From the NCBI RefSeq assembly GCF_004366635.1, contig NZ_SORN01000002.1:372001-436000 (forward strand): DNA of 64,000 nt, given 5' to 3'. The notes under the pieces were generated by a model, which was not told where the DNA came from, did not search any database, and worked only from the letters and a program-made list of their open reading frames with translations. Positions 23,779 to 33,303 of the stretch are shown in pieces. Source of the DNA: Roseinatronobacter bogoriensis DSM 18756 (GTDB lineage: Bacteria > Pseudomonadota > Alphaproteobacteria > Rhodobacterales > Rhodobacteraceae). The translations under genes were made by a program, and so were the position numbers. Numbering within the stretch: the stretch's first letter is position 1; every line of letters begins with the position of its first letter.

Positions 23779-24201
23779 ATGGCTACTGAACGTACGCTGT
23801 CGATTATCAAACCCGACGCGACCAACCGCAACCTGACCGGCAAGATAAATGCCAAATTCGAAGAAGCGGGTCTGCGCATCATCGCGCAAAAGCGCATTCA
23901 TCTGACCAAGGCTCAGGCTGGTAAATTCTACGAAGTACATGCCGAGCGCCCCTTCTATGATGAATTGTGCGAATTCATGGCCTCTGCCCCCGTTGTCGCG
24001 CAGGTTCTGGAAGGCGAAGGTGCAATTGCCAAGAACCGCGAAGTCATGGGCGCGACCAATCCCGCCGATGCCGCTGCTGGTACGATCCGCGCGGAATTTG
24101 CGCAGTCGGTTGGCGAAAACTCGGTTCACGGGTCTGATGCGCCGGAAACAGCCGCTGCCGAGATTGCCTTTTTCTTCTCTGGTCTGGAACTGGTCGGCTG
24201 A
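23779..24201 (+). CDS. ndk: Nucleoside-diphosphate kinase
   Basis: A 140-residue enzyme that balances NTP pools by transferring gamma-phosphate through a histidine intermediate. MATERTLSIIKPDATNRN is the start, and the active-site His lies in ENSVHGSDAPE. The start follows CTGGAGAATACC; upstream in-frame codons to 23614 run into the tRNA-downstream region and are not coding. Monocistronic, with a strong terminator. Confidence 0.98.
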   Translation: MATERTLSIIKPDATNRNLTGKINAKFEEAGLRIIAQKRIHLTKAQAGKFYEVHAERPFYDELCEFMASAPVVAQVLEGEGAIAKNREVMGATNPADAAAGTIRAEFAQSVGENSVHGSDAPETAAAEIAFFFSGLELVG

Positions 24202-24265
24202 AGCCACTCAGCGCGCGACAGCCCCCTTCTCGGGCACTGCGCGGTAATGTTTGTGTAATAGACGC

Positions 24266-24295
24266 TGGCCCCGGATATGATCCGGGGCCATTTTT
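24266..24295 (+). terminator. Rho-independent terminator of ndk
   Basis: TGGCCCCGGAT and ATCCGGGGCCA form an 11-bp stem around ATG, followed by TTTTT, 64 bp after the ndk stop codon. Confidence 0.9.
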
Positions 24296-24358
24296 GTAAA
24301 ACACGGGCTAACCTGTTGTGGCATTTACCAATGCCCGCTTTCCTGCAAGATAGTGATC

Positions 24359-25813
24359 ATGTTCCAGACTGTAACTTTGCCCCTCTGGGCGCTGATTCTG
24401 ATCCTTGCGTTTGCTGCGGTGACGTTCGCATCGCATTTTCTATTCCCATCGGTTCGCTGGTTCTTCCGCCGCAGGATGGAACGGGCCGTTGCCAAATTGA
24501 ACAACAGGCTGCAACGCCCGATTGAACCGTTCAAGATCATGCGCAGGCAAGATCAGGTGACACGGCTGATCTATGATCCGCAAGTTATGGAAGCGGTGCG
24601 CGATTATGCCCGCGAAGAAGGTGTGCCGCCTAATGTCGCCTTTGAGAAGGCGCGATCCTATGCCCGCGAAATCGTGCCGGGCTTCTCAACCGCCACATAT
24701 TTCGGGTTTGCGATCAAACTGGCGCAACGGATCAGTCAGGGGCTGTATCACGTAAGGATCGGGGGCGCAGACTCCCCCGGCCTGCAACAGATTGATTCGC
24801 GCGCAGCTGTGGTTTTTGTGATGAACCACCGCTCCAACATGGATTACGTGCTGATCACATGGCTTGCCTCCAAGCATTCGGCGCTGAGCTATGCGGTTGG
24901 TGAATGGGCGCGGGTCTGGCCGCTCAAGGCGTTGATCCGGGCGATGGGGGCCTATTTCATTCGCAGGCGCTATTCCAATCCGCTATACCGTGCCATCCTT
25001 GCACGCTATGTGCAAATGTCTGTCCAGCAGGGGACAACACAAGCGATCTTTCCCGAAGGCGGGCTAAGTCTGACCGGCACTGTTGGCAATGCCAGAAAGG
25101 GCCTGCTGCATTACATCGTTCGTGGCTTCAAGCTGCACGAGGGGCAAGACGTGGTTTTCGTACCTGTCGCCCTGAATTACGACCGTATACTTGAAGACAG
25201 GGTGCTTATTTCAGCGGGTTTGCAGGGCATACGGCGGTTCCCCGTCAGGGTGAAAGTTGTTATTGGTTTCACCCTGCGCATCATCTGGCAAAAGCTGCGC
25301 GGACAGTTCACGCCCTTTGGCTATGCAGCAGTGTGCTATGGCGCGCCCCTCTCCCTGCGCGAGTTTTTGACACATGAACCCGATGCAAGCACCGAGACAC
25401 TGGCCGATCATCTGATGCAGCGTATTCGTTCTGCTGTGCCGGTATTGCCGGTACCCTTTGTTGCGGCGGCCCTTGTGCGCTGTGGCGGCGCGTGTTCGCG
25501 CGCGCAACTGCTTGAGGAATGCGACCGGCTGCGCGCTGATCTGCACAATCGCAAGGCTTGGCTTCATTTGCCACAAGAGCCAGAGAAGGAACATGTAACG
25601 CTGGGGCTGGCCGCCCTGAGCTTGCGTGGAATCATCAGCGTCGAGTCGGATCACATCACGACAACCCCGGGCGAGGAGCCTGTGCTTGGCTTCTATGCTG
25701 CCTCAACCTTGCAAAGATGCGATGCGCAGATAGGCATTGCCGCTGATACGGGCCAAACACTCCAGGACCCCGACACACACGAAGACATAAAATTACAAAA
25801 TGTGATTAAATAG
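24359..25813 (+). CDS. PlsB-like glycerol-3-phosphate/lysophospholipid acyltransferase
   Basis: About 484 residues. An N-terminal transmembrane segment (about 2-30) precedes the acyltransferase core with block I NHRSNMDYVL, block II GAYFIRRRYSNPLYR, block III FPEGGLSLTG and block IV VPVALNYDR; these resemble PlsB more than PlsC. It probably esterifies glycerol-3-phosphate or lysophospholipid at the inner membrane. E. coli PlsB is about 800 residues, so this is a short form. A GTG at 24353 would add two residues. Confidence 0.8.
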   Translation: MFQTVTLPLWALILILAFAAVTFASHFLFPSVRWFFRRRMERAVAKLNNRLQRPIEPFKIMRRQDQVTRLIYDPQVMEAVRDYAREEGVPPNVAFEKARSYAREIVPGFSTATYFGFAIKLAQRISQGLYHVRIGGADSPGLQQIDSRAAVVFVMNHRSNMDYVLITWLASKHSALSYAVGEWARVWPLKALIRAMGAYFIRRRYSNPLYRAILARYVQMSVQQGTTQAIFPEGGLSLTGTVGNARKGLLHYIVRGFKLHEGQDVVFVPVALNYDRILEDRVLISAGLQGIRRFPVRVKVVIGFTLRIIWQKLRGQFTPFGYAAVCYGAPLSLREFLTHEPDASTETLADHLMQRIRSAVPVLPVPFVAAALVRCGGACSRAQLLEECDRLRADLHNRKAWLHLPQEPEKEHVTLGLAALSLRGIISVESDHITTTPGEEPVLGFYAASTLQRCDAQIGIAADTGQTLQDPDTHEDIKLQNVIK

Positions 25814-25927
25814 GGTTGCATTGTTGCGTGCGCGCTTTTATCGATACTGCAAGCGCGGCATTAATTTCTGCAACGCAGCACAACCCACCGGGCTACGGCC
25901 CAACAGATATTGCGAATGGAGGCACTC

Positions 25928-27220
<1,293 letters not shown>

Positions 27221-27244
27221 ACAGCAGTTGAATTCATGTCAGAC

Positions 27245-27277
27245 CGCCGTGCAGCCCCGGCTGCACGGCGTTTTTTT
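27245..27277 (+). terminator. Rho-independent terminator of ccr
   Basis: CGCCGTGCAGC and GCTGCACGGCG form an 11-bp perfect stem with a CCCG loop, followed by seven T residues, 24 bp after the ccr stop. Confidence 0.95.
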
Positions 27278-27348
27278 ATGGCGGCCGTAAGCACACATTA
27301 ACTGCCACGATCTAGCGTGTAGCTGGCAGACATGATGAGTCTGCGTTG

Positions 27349-27561
27349 ATGGAGCACACCGTTGTGTCGCATAGCTGGCTGATCGAAACCCTGGGCGAAG
27401 TTCGCAAATATGCGGCGCGAAACGGCTTGCCCGCTTTGGCTGAACATCTGGAACAGGCCATTCATCTGGCGCATATCGAGCAGGCCACGCTGGAGGGACA
27501 GGACAGCGAAGGCAAGAAGCGCAGCAACGGCGAGAACGGGCCGGACGACCAAAGCCGCTGA
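27349..27561 (+). CDS. Small protein of unknown function
   Basis: A 70-residue protein, predicted mostly helical in the first 50 residues (SWLIETLGEVRKYAARNGLP, then LAEHLEQAIHLAHIE) with a polar, disordered tail. I do not recognise a domain. It begins just before a RecD-like helicase gene, 62 bp apart and on the same strand. The helical part has heptad-like spacing of hydrophobic residues, so it may bind another protein. Confidence 0.65.
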   Translation: MEHTVVSHSWLIETLGEVRKYAARNGLPALAEHLEQAIHLAHIEQATLEGQDSEGKKRSNGENGPDDQSR

Positions 27562-27623
27562 TTTCTTCGATCTGGTGTTGAAATGCGCTGCACTTCTCTG
27601 ATGTCATACGCTAGGTTGACGCC

Positions 27624-29147
27624 ATGTCAGACGCTATCGTTGAATTTTCCCCAGATCAGGCCGAAGCTTGGGATCGTATCGCTGAAGTGCTTGCATCGGC
27701 GGGTGTTCATCTGGCCGAAGGGCAGTGCGTTGTCCAACCGCAAGACACGCGCGCGACCCTTGCCGTCATGGGCAAGGCCGGATCTGGCAAGACCATGCTT
27801 CTGGCGGATCTGACCCGCACCCTGCTGGAAATGGGGGTAGAGCTGATCTCCGGCGATTATGAGGGGCGGCGCAAACGTGAACGACGCAGCCTTGCAGTGC
27901 TGGCCCCGACCAACAAGGCAGCTTCGGTGCTGCGCGGGCGCGGCGTTGCAGCCACCACGATCCACCGAATTCTCTACACGCCCGTCTACGACCCCGAATA
28001 TGAACGCATTGCCGAATGGCTGACAGGCGCCCTGCCCCGCCCCACTGTCGAAGGGTTAAGCGATACCGCGCTGGACCGCGCACATGCATTCTATGCGCAG
28101 GTCAAATCCATTCCCGGCGCGCTTGCCGCTGCCGGTTTACGCGGGTCAGATTTCATCACCGGCTGGAAACGGCGCGAAGACCCGCTTGATATTGGCTTCG
28201 TTGATGAAAGCTCGATGCTCGACGCCCGCCAGTTGGAGGATTTGCAGGAACTTTTCTCGACGCTCATTCTGTTCGGCGACCCTGCGCAGCTTGCCCCTGT
28301 CGGCCAATCCGGGGAAATGGTGTTCGACAAGCTGCCTGCGCCTGCGCAATTGCGCCTGTCGCGCATACACCGTCAGGCGCAGGATAATCCGATTCTGGAC
28401 CTCGCCCATTCTCTCGCTGATCCAGAGCTTGGGTTCGAGGACTTCGAGTCCCGCTTGCAAGACGCCGCAAACCGCGACGACCGCGTGCATCTGGCAGAGC
28501 GCGTGGACAGCGATCTTATGGCGCGCTCTCCTGTGCTGGTCTGGCGCAATGCCACGCGGCTGCGCCTGATCAACGCGTTCCGCGCTGCACATGGCGCCCC
28601 CGAGACCGAGTTGATGGCCGGCGAACCCCTTATCTGCGACGGGCTGGAACTGCCGCTGAAACACCGCAAGAAACGCATAGATCTGGAAGCACGCGGCCTG
28701 ATCAAGGGCGCACAGGTGGTCTATCTTGGCCCCGGTCGCAAACCTGGTTTCTCTCGTCTTCATATCTTCGGTGCCGAAGATCCGCAGATTTCGGTTGCCT
28801 CGATCATCAAGATCGAAACCGACCCTGAAGAAGAGCCCTTCATTCCTTATGCCGCCACAATGGGCGCAGCCTTTGTTCATGGGGCCGCGGTCACGATTCA
28901 CAAGGCGCAAGGCTCTCAATGGCCCGATGTTCAGGTTTTCGCCCCCGACCTGTTCGCGGCTGCACGCGCGGGCCGGTCAGAGGCCGGTATACCCCTATGG
29001 AAACGGCTGGCCTATGTCGCGATCACGCGCGCAGAACACCGTTTGCATTGGGTCATTCGCAACCGGCTTGCCCGCCCGAAGACCACCCTCTCAACTGCTG
29101 ATCTGGGCGCGGCCCCCGCCCCGCTGGCCCTCGCGGCCGAGAGTTGA
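27624..29147 (+). CDS. RecD-like ATP-dependent DNA helicase (SF1B)
   Basis: A 507-residue superfamily 1 helicase. Walker A MGKAGSGKT at about residues 49-57, then VLAPTNKAASVLRGRG (motif Ia), VDESSMLD (motif II), LFGDPAQLAPVG (motif III), VTIHKAQGSQWPDV (motif V) and YVAITRAEHRL (motif VI). Motifs V and VI place it with RecD2/Dda-type 5'-3' helicases. RecB and RecC are not encoded nearby, so it is not the RecBCD subunit. Precise role unknown. Confidence 0.85.
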   Translation: MSDAIVEFSPDQAEAWDRIAEVLASAGVHLAEGQCVVQPQDTRATLAVMGKAGSGKTMLLADLTRTLLEMGVELISGDYEGRRKRERRSLAVLAPTNKAASVLRGRGVAATTIHRILYTPVYDPEYERIAEWLTGALPRPTVEGLSDTALDRAHAFYAQVKSIPGALAAAGLRGSDFITGWKRREDPLDIGFVDESSMLDARQLEDLQELFSTLILFGDPAQLAPVGQSGEMVFDKLPAPAQLRLSRIHRQAQDNPILDLAHSLADPELGFEDFESRLQDAANRDDRVHLAERVDSDLMARSPVLVWRNATRLRLINAFRAAHGAPETELMAGEPLICDGLELPLKHRKKRIDLEARGLIKGAQVVYLGPGRKPGFSRLHIFGAEDPQISVASIIKIETDPEEEPFIPYAATMGAAFVHGAAVTIHKAQGSQWPDVQVFAPDLFAAARAGRSEAGIPLWKRLAYVAITRAEHRLHWVIRNRLARPKTTLSTADLGAAPAPLALAAES

Positions 29148-29260
29148 GGCTTGCGCACACAGAACCATCCGCGAAGGCTTGCCATAAGCGCCGCATTGCT
29201 GCAACACAGGTGGCATGGCCTTTGAGGCCCCGAATAGACACACCCTGACAGGAGGTTTCG

Positions 29261-29497
29261 ATGCGCTGCGTATTCGTCCAGTTCCGCTGCCAGCCCGGCA
29301 AGACCTATGAGGTTGCAGATGCCATCTATGACCGTGAAGTGGTGTCAGAACTTTATTCCACCTCGGGGGATTTCGACCTGATCGCAAAGGTTTACATCCC
29401 AGAGGGTGAAGATGTGGGTCATTTCCTGACCAAACGCCTGTTCGACATACCGGGCATCAGCCGCACAGTCACGACCATGACATTTCGCGCATTCTGA
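29261..29497 (+). CDS. Stand-alone Lrp/AsnC ligand-binding (RAM) domain protein
   Basis: A 78-residue protein consisting only of the RAM fold found in the C-terminal half of Lrp proteins (GKTYEVADAIYDREVVSELYSTSGDFDLIAKVYI). It has no DNA-binding domain. AGGAGG precedes the ATG. Such proteins can bind amino acids or mix with full-length Lrp proteins; its partner is unknown. Confidence 0.85.
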   Translation: MRCVFVQFRCQPGKTYEVADAIYDREVVSELYSTSGDFDLIAKVYIPEGEDVGHFLTKRLFDIPGISRTVTTMTFRAF

Positions 29498-29537
29498 GGG
29501 CTGTCGCGATCAACGACCATAACGCGGTACGGTGTCA

Positions 29538-30296
29538 TCAATTGCGAAGCAAGCGGAACAGGGCTGACGCCCCCCAGCCGAAGAAAACCGCTAGAAACAG
29601 TGCCAGCAGGCCGTAGAGAAACGGTTGATCATAGGCCAGATTGGTCAGCCAGCGTTCCAGAACGGCCTTGCGCACATCAATAAAAGTCTCGATTTCATCA
29701 ATCACCTCGCCATCGCGGACCAGAAATATCCGCGCGGCATAAGATCCTTCGACAATGGTTTTGGGCAGGGTCAGGCGTGTGCTGAACAATGTATCACGTT
29801 GCAGGTCAACTGTTCCTTCACGCTGCTGATACAGTCCTTCCGCCTCTCGAATGCGGATCAGCGCTTCGGTAAATGCGGCAGGGTCGGTTCTGTCGGCGGT
29901 GCCGCGCGCTTCAAAGATGGCAAGGCGCGTTGAAATACGGTGCGTCAGGTCCGCTTCTGCGGACAGGATTTCACTTAGCGGCCCGGTGCTTGCAACAGCA
30001 TAGAAGCTGGGCGCGGCGCGCACTTCCTGCCCTTCGGTATTGACCCAGATTCCTGCGCGGCGTGCCTTGCGCCAGATCGTTGCCTGCTGTGGGGGGCCTT
30101 CGATCGCTACGATCACATCAAGCGTGGAATCATCAGGCAGTGCCAATTCACGGCGCACGGCCCCAAAAATCAGGATTTCAGAACCCTCGAAATTCACCGT
30201 CAGCGACACCCGGTTCTGGCTAAGCCCCACGATCACCTCTTCTGCGCGAAGGGGCAATGCCGCGACGAGAAAGGCCAGAACCAGCAAAAGGCGCAT
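29538..30296 (-). CDS. TIGR02186 family membrane protein
   Basis: A 252-residue protein with a signal peptide (MRLLLVLAFLVAALPLRA) and a C-terminal transmembrane helix (FLYGLLALFLAVFFGWGASALF), so most of it faces the periplasm. The family has no known function but regularly follows a TauE/SafE exporter gene, as here; the two genes overlap by 1 bp. Probably an accessory to that exporter. Confidence 0.82.
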   Translation of the reverse strand: MRLLLVLAFLVAALPLRAEEVIVGLSQNRVSLTVNFEGSEILIFGAVRRELALPDDSTLDVIVAIEGPPQQATIWRKARRAGIWVNTEGQEVRAAPSFYAVASTGPLSEILSAEADLTHRISTRLAIFEARGTADRTDPAAFTEALIRIREAEGLYQQREGTVDLQRDTLFSTRLTLPKTIVEGSYAARIFLVRDGEVIDEIETFIDVRKAVLERWLTNLAYDQPFLYGLLALFLAVFFGWGASALFRLLRN

Positions 30297-31216
30297 CAGA
30301 ACCGCCCCTCTACCGTGATCGAATACAGTTCAGACGGGGTCCAGAGCAGGTCAAACGCGATTTTGCCGCACACAGCCAGCACCAGCAGCGCCAGCAAAAT
30401 GCGCAACTGTTCCGCCCTTAATTTGACACCAAGGCGCGTGCCCACTTGCGCGCCAATCACACCACCAAGGATCAGAAAGATCGCCAGCATCACATCGACG
30501 CTCTGGTTTGTGACGGCATGCATCATGGTGGTAAAGGCCGCAACAAAGGTCACCTGAAACAATGACGTGCCGATCACGACCTTGGTGGGCATTCCCAGCA
30601 GGTAAATCATTGCAGGCACAAGCACGAAGCCCCCGCCAACACCCATGATTGCAGCCAAAATCCCGACACCTACCCCCACCAGCAACGGCGGAAAGACGGA
30701 AATATACAGCCCCGATGTGCGGAATTTCATCTTCAGGGGCAGGTTATGGACCCATGTATGCGTATGCAGCTTTCGCCGCACTGCATTCGGGTTCTTGGCG
30801 CGCATCAGCGCGCGCAGGCTTTCTTGCAGCATCAGCCCGCCGATGATGCCCAGAAAAATGACATAGGACAGCTGCACAATCAGGTCGATCTGGCCAAGGC
30901 GGCTCATCAGATTGAAGAACCATATCCCCAGAAGCGAACCAAACAGACCACCAATCAGCAGCACGGTTCCCATGCGCAGATCGACAGTCTTGCGCTTGAG
31001 ATGGGCCAGCACGCCCGAAATGGATGACGCGACAACCTGATTGACACCAGTCGCCACCGCAACCGCAGGGGGCACACCGATGAAAAACAGCAGCGGGGTG
31101 ATCAGGAACCCCCCACCAACGCCGAACATGCCCGACAGCACACCGACCCCGCCGCCCACCCCCAGCAGGGTAAAGGCGTTCACAGAAGTCTCGGCGATGG
31201 GCAGATAGATCTGCAT
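30296..31216 (-). CDS. TauE/SafE family exporter
   Basis: A 306-residue membrane protein with about eight transmembrane segments. The duplicated family motif appears as GVLSGMFGVGGGFLITPLLFF and GILAAIMGVGGGFVLVPAMIYL. Members export sulfite, sulfoacetate or other organosulfonates. Coupled to a TIGR02186 protein, which hints at a two-protein transport unit. Substrate not determined from sequence. Confidence 0.88.
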   Translation of the reverse strand: MQIYLPIAETSVNAFTLLGVGGGVGVLSGMFGVGGGFLITPLLFFIGVPPAVAVATGVNQVVASSISGVLAHLKRKTVDLRMGTVLLIGGLFGSLLGIWFFNLMSRLGQIDLIVQLSYVIFLGIIGGLMLQESLRALMRAKNPNAVRRKLHTHTWVHNLPLKMKFRTSGLYISVFPPLLVGVGVGILAAIMGVGGGFVLVPAMIYLLGMPTKVVIGTSLFQVTFVAAFTTMMHAVTNQSVDVMLAIFLILGGVIGAQVGTRLGVKLRAEQLRILLALLVLAVCGKIAFDLLWTPSELYSITVEGRF

Positions 31217-31243
31217 GCCTGTCTCAGGGCCGCTTGGGGCCGG

Positions 31244-32209
31244 TTAGTGTTCCTTGACGTATGCAGCGCCACCGGCGCGCGGCGGTATCGCCTTGCCCAC
31301 GAACCCTGCCAGAATGACAACCGTCAGGATATAGGGCAAGGCCTGCATCGCCTGAACCGGCAAATTGACCCCCAGAATGTCGATATTCTGAAACCGATTG
31401 GCCACAGCTTCCAGCAAACCAAACAGGAATACCGCCCCCAAAGCGTGCCACGGTCGCCATTTGGCAAAGATCATCGCCGCCAACGCAATAAAGCCCCGGC
31501 CCGCAGTCATGTCCTTGACGAAGCCCGCCGACAAGCCCGTTGACAGATATGCCCCCGCAAGGCCGCAAAGCACACCGCAGATTGCGACCGCAGCATAGCG
31601 CAGGCCAACGACCGACACGCCCGCCGTATCGACCGCCGCCGGGTTTTCACCGACCGCGCGCAGGCGTAGACCGAAGCGGGTCCGAAACAGCATGAACCAG
31701 GTCAGCGGCACGCAGAGCAAGGCGACATAGACCAAAAGCGCATGGCCCGACAGAATACCGTGATAGATTGGCCCGATGACAGGCACATCACGCAGCGCCT
31801 CGGCAAACGGCAGATCGATACGCGCCATACGCGCATTGCCCGACAGGGATGGTGTGCGCCCGCCCTGCCGAAACCAGTTCTGCGCAATCACAACGGTTAT
31901 CCCCGCAGCCAGAAAATTGATCGCCACGCCAGAGATCAGTTGATTGCCCCGGAATGTGATCGAGGCCAGACCATGCATCAGCGACATGAGCACCGACACA
32001 CCGACGGCCGCCACAACGCCGATCCAGACATTACCGGAAACAAAGGCAATCGACGCCGCCATGAAGGCCGCCACCAGCATCTTACCCTCCAGCCCGATAT
32101 CGAACACGCCCGCGCGTTCGGATATCAGGCCCGCAAGGCAGGCAAACAGCAAGGGCGTTGCCAGCCGCATGGTCGATTCCAGCACCTGCACCAGCACCAT
32201 CATATCCAT
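31244..32209 (-). CDS. ABC transporter permease, nucleoside-type (NupQ-like)
   Basis: A 321-residue permease with about eight to ten transmembrane segments: SERAGVFDIGLEGKMLVAAF and TAGRGFIALAAMIFAKWRP are signatures of permeases that work with BMP-type binding proteins in nucleoside uptake. It is the last gene of a four-gene importer operon, starting 1 bp before the end of the first permease gene. Confidence 0.88.
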   Translation of the reverse strand: MDMMVLVQVLESTMRLATPLLFACLAGLISERAGVFDIGLEGKMLVAAFMAASIAFVSGNVWIGVVAAVGVSVLMSLMHGLASITFRGNQLISGVAINFLAAGITVVIAQNWFRQGGRTPSLSGNARMARIDLPFAEALRDVPVIGPIYHGILSGHALLVYVALLCVPLTWFMLFRTRFGLRLRAVGENPAAVDTAGVSVVGLRYAAVAICGVLCGLAGAYLSTGLSAGFVKDMTAGRGFIALAAMIFAKWRPWHALGAVFLFGLLEAVANRFQNIDILGVNLPVQAMQALPYILTVVILAGFVGKAIPPRAGGAAYVKEH

Positions 32210-33303
32210 CAGCGCGCCCCCCGCATTGCGAACAGGCGCGCAATCGGGATGCGCACCATATTGTCCAGCGCCCCTGTAAACAGGATGACCAGCGCCTGAA
32301 TGACCACGATCAATTCACGCGGTATCCCCGTCCAAAGTGCAAGCTCTGCCCCGCCCTGATACAAGAACCCGAACAGCATCGCGGCCAAGAACACGCCAAA
32401 CGGGTGATTGCGCCCCATAAGTGCCACAGCGATCCCGATAAACCCTGCCCCTTCAACAGCATTCAACACAAGGCGCTGCTGCTCGCCCATGACAGAGTTC
32501 ACCGCCATCAGCCCGGCCAGCGCACCAGAGATCAGCATCACATAGATCGTGATCCGCGCGGGGCTGATACCTGCATATTCCGCCGCAGGTTCCGACTCGC
32601 CGAAGGCGCGGATCTGATAACCAAGCCGCGTGCGCCACAACATGAACCACACTGCAAAACACATGCCAACCGCCACCAGAAGCGAAATATTCACAGGCGG
32701 CACAGTCGAGAATGGAATGCCAAAAACCCCAAGGATTTCATGAAGTTTCGGCAAGGCGGTTTCCGCAGGAAAGCGCGGAGATGACGGGTCCTGGGCTCCT
32801 TGCGGCCGCAACACATTAACCAGGAAATAACCCAGCAAGGATGCCGCAATGAAATTGAACATGATCGTCGTGATGACGATGTGACTGCCGCGCCGCGCTT
32901 GCAGATAGCCCGGAATAAAGGCCCAGGCCGCACCAAAGACCGCCGCGCCAAGGCTGGCAGCAATCAGCGCCAGTGACCAATGTGGCCAGGGAATATACAG
33001 ACAGACCAGCGCAACCCCAAGGCCGCCCAGAAGCGCCTGCCCTTCGCCGCCGATATTGAACAACCGCGCCTGAAACGCGACCGCAACAGCCAGCCCGGTG
33101 AAGATGAAATTCGTCGCATAGAAAAGTGTGTAGCCCCAGCCATAGCTGGACCCGAACGCCCCCTCGACCATCAGCTTCACCGCGGCCCAAGGGCTTTCGC
33201 CAATTGCCCAGATCAGGATTGCGGAAATCACGAATGCCAGCAAAACAGATGTCAACGGCACCAGCGTCACATCTGCCCAATGCGGAATGCGCCCCTTGCT
33301 CAT
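32209..33303 (-). CDS. ABC transporter permease, nucleoside-type (NupP-like)
   Basis: A 364-residue permease with about nine transmembrane segments. FNIGGEGQALLGGLG and GAGFIGIAVALMGRNHPFGV are typical of the first permease in nucleoside ABC importers. Its ATG overlaps the ATPase stop codon (ATGA), showing coupled translation. Confidence 0.9.
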   Translation of the reverse strand: MSKGRIPHWADVTLVPLTSVLLAFVISAILIWAIGESPWAAVKLMVEGAFGSSYGWGYTLFYATNFIFTGLAVAVAFQARLFNIGGEGQALLGGLGVALVCLYIPWPHWSLALIAASLGAAVFGAAWAFIPGYLQARRGSHIVITTIMFNFIAASLLGYFLVNVLRPQGAQDPSSPRFPAETALPKLHEILGVFGIPFSTVPPVNISLLVAVGMCFAVWFMLWRTRLGYQIRAFGESEPAAEYAGISPARITIYVMLISGALAGLMAVNSVMGEQQRLVLNAVEGAGFIGIAVALMGRNHPFGVFLAAMLFGFLYQGGAELALWTGIPRELIVVIQALVILFTGALDNMVRIPIARLFAMRGAR

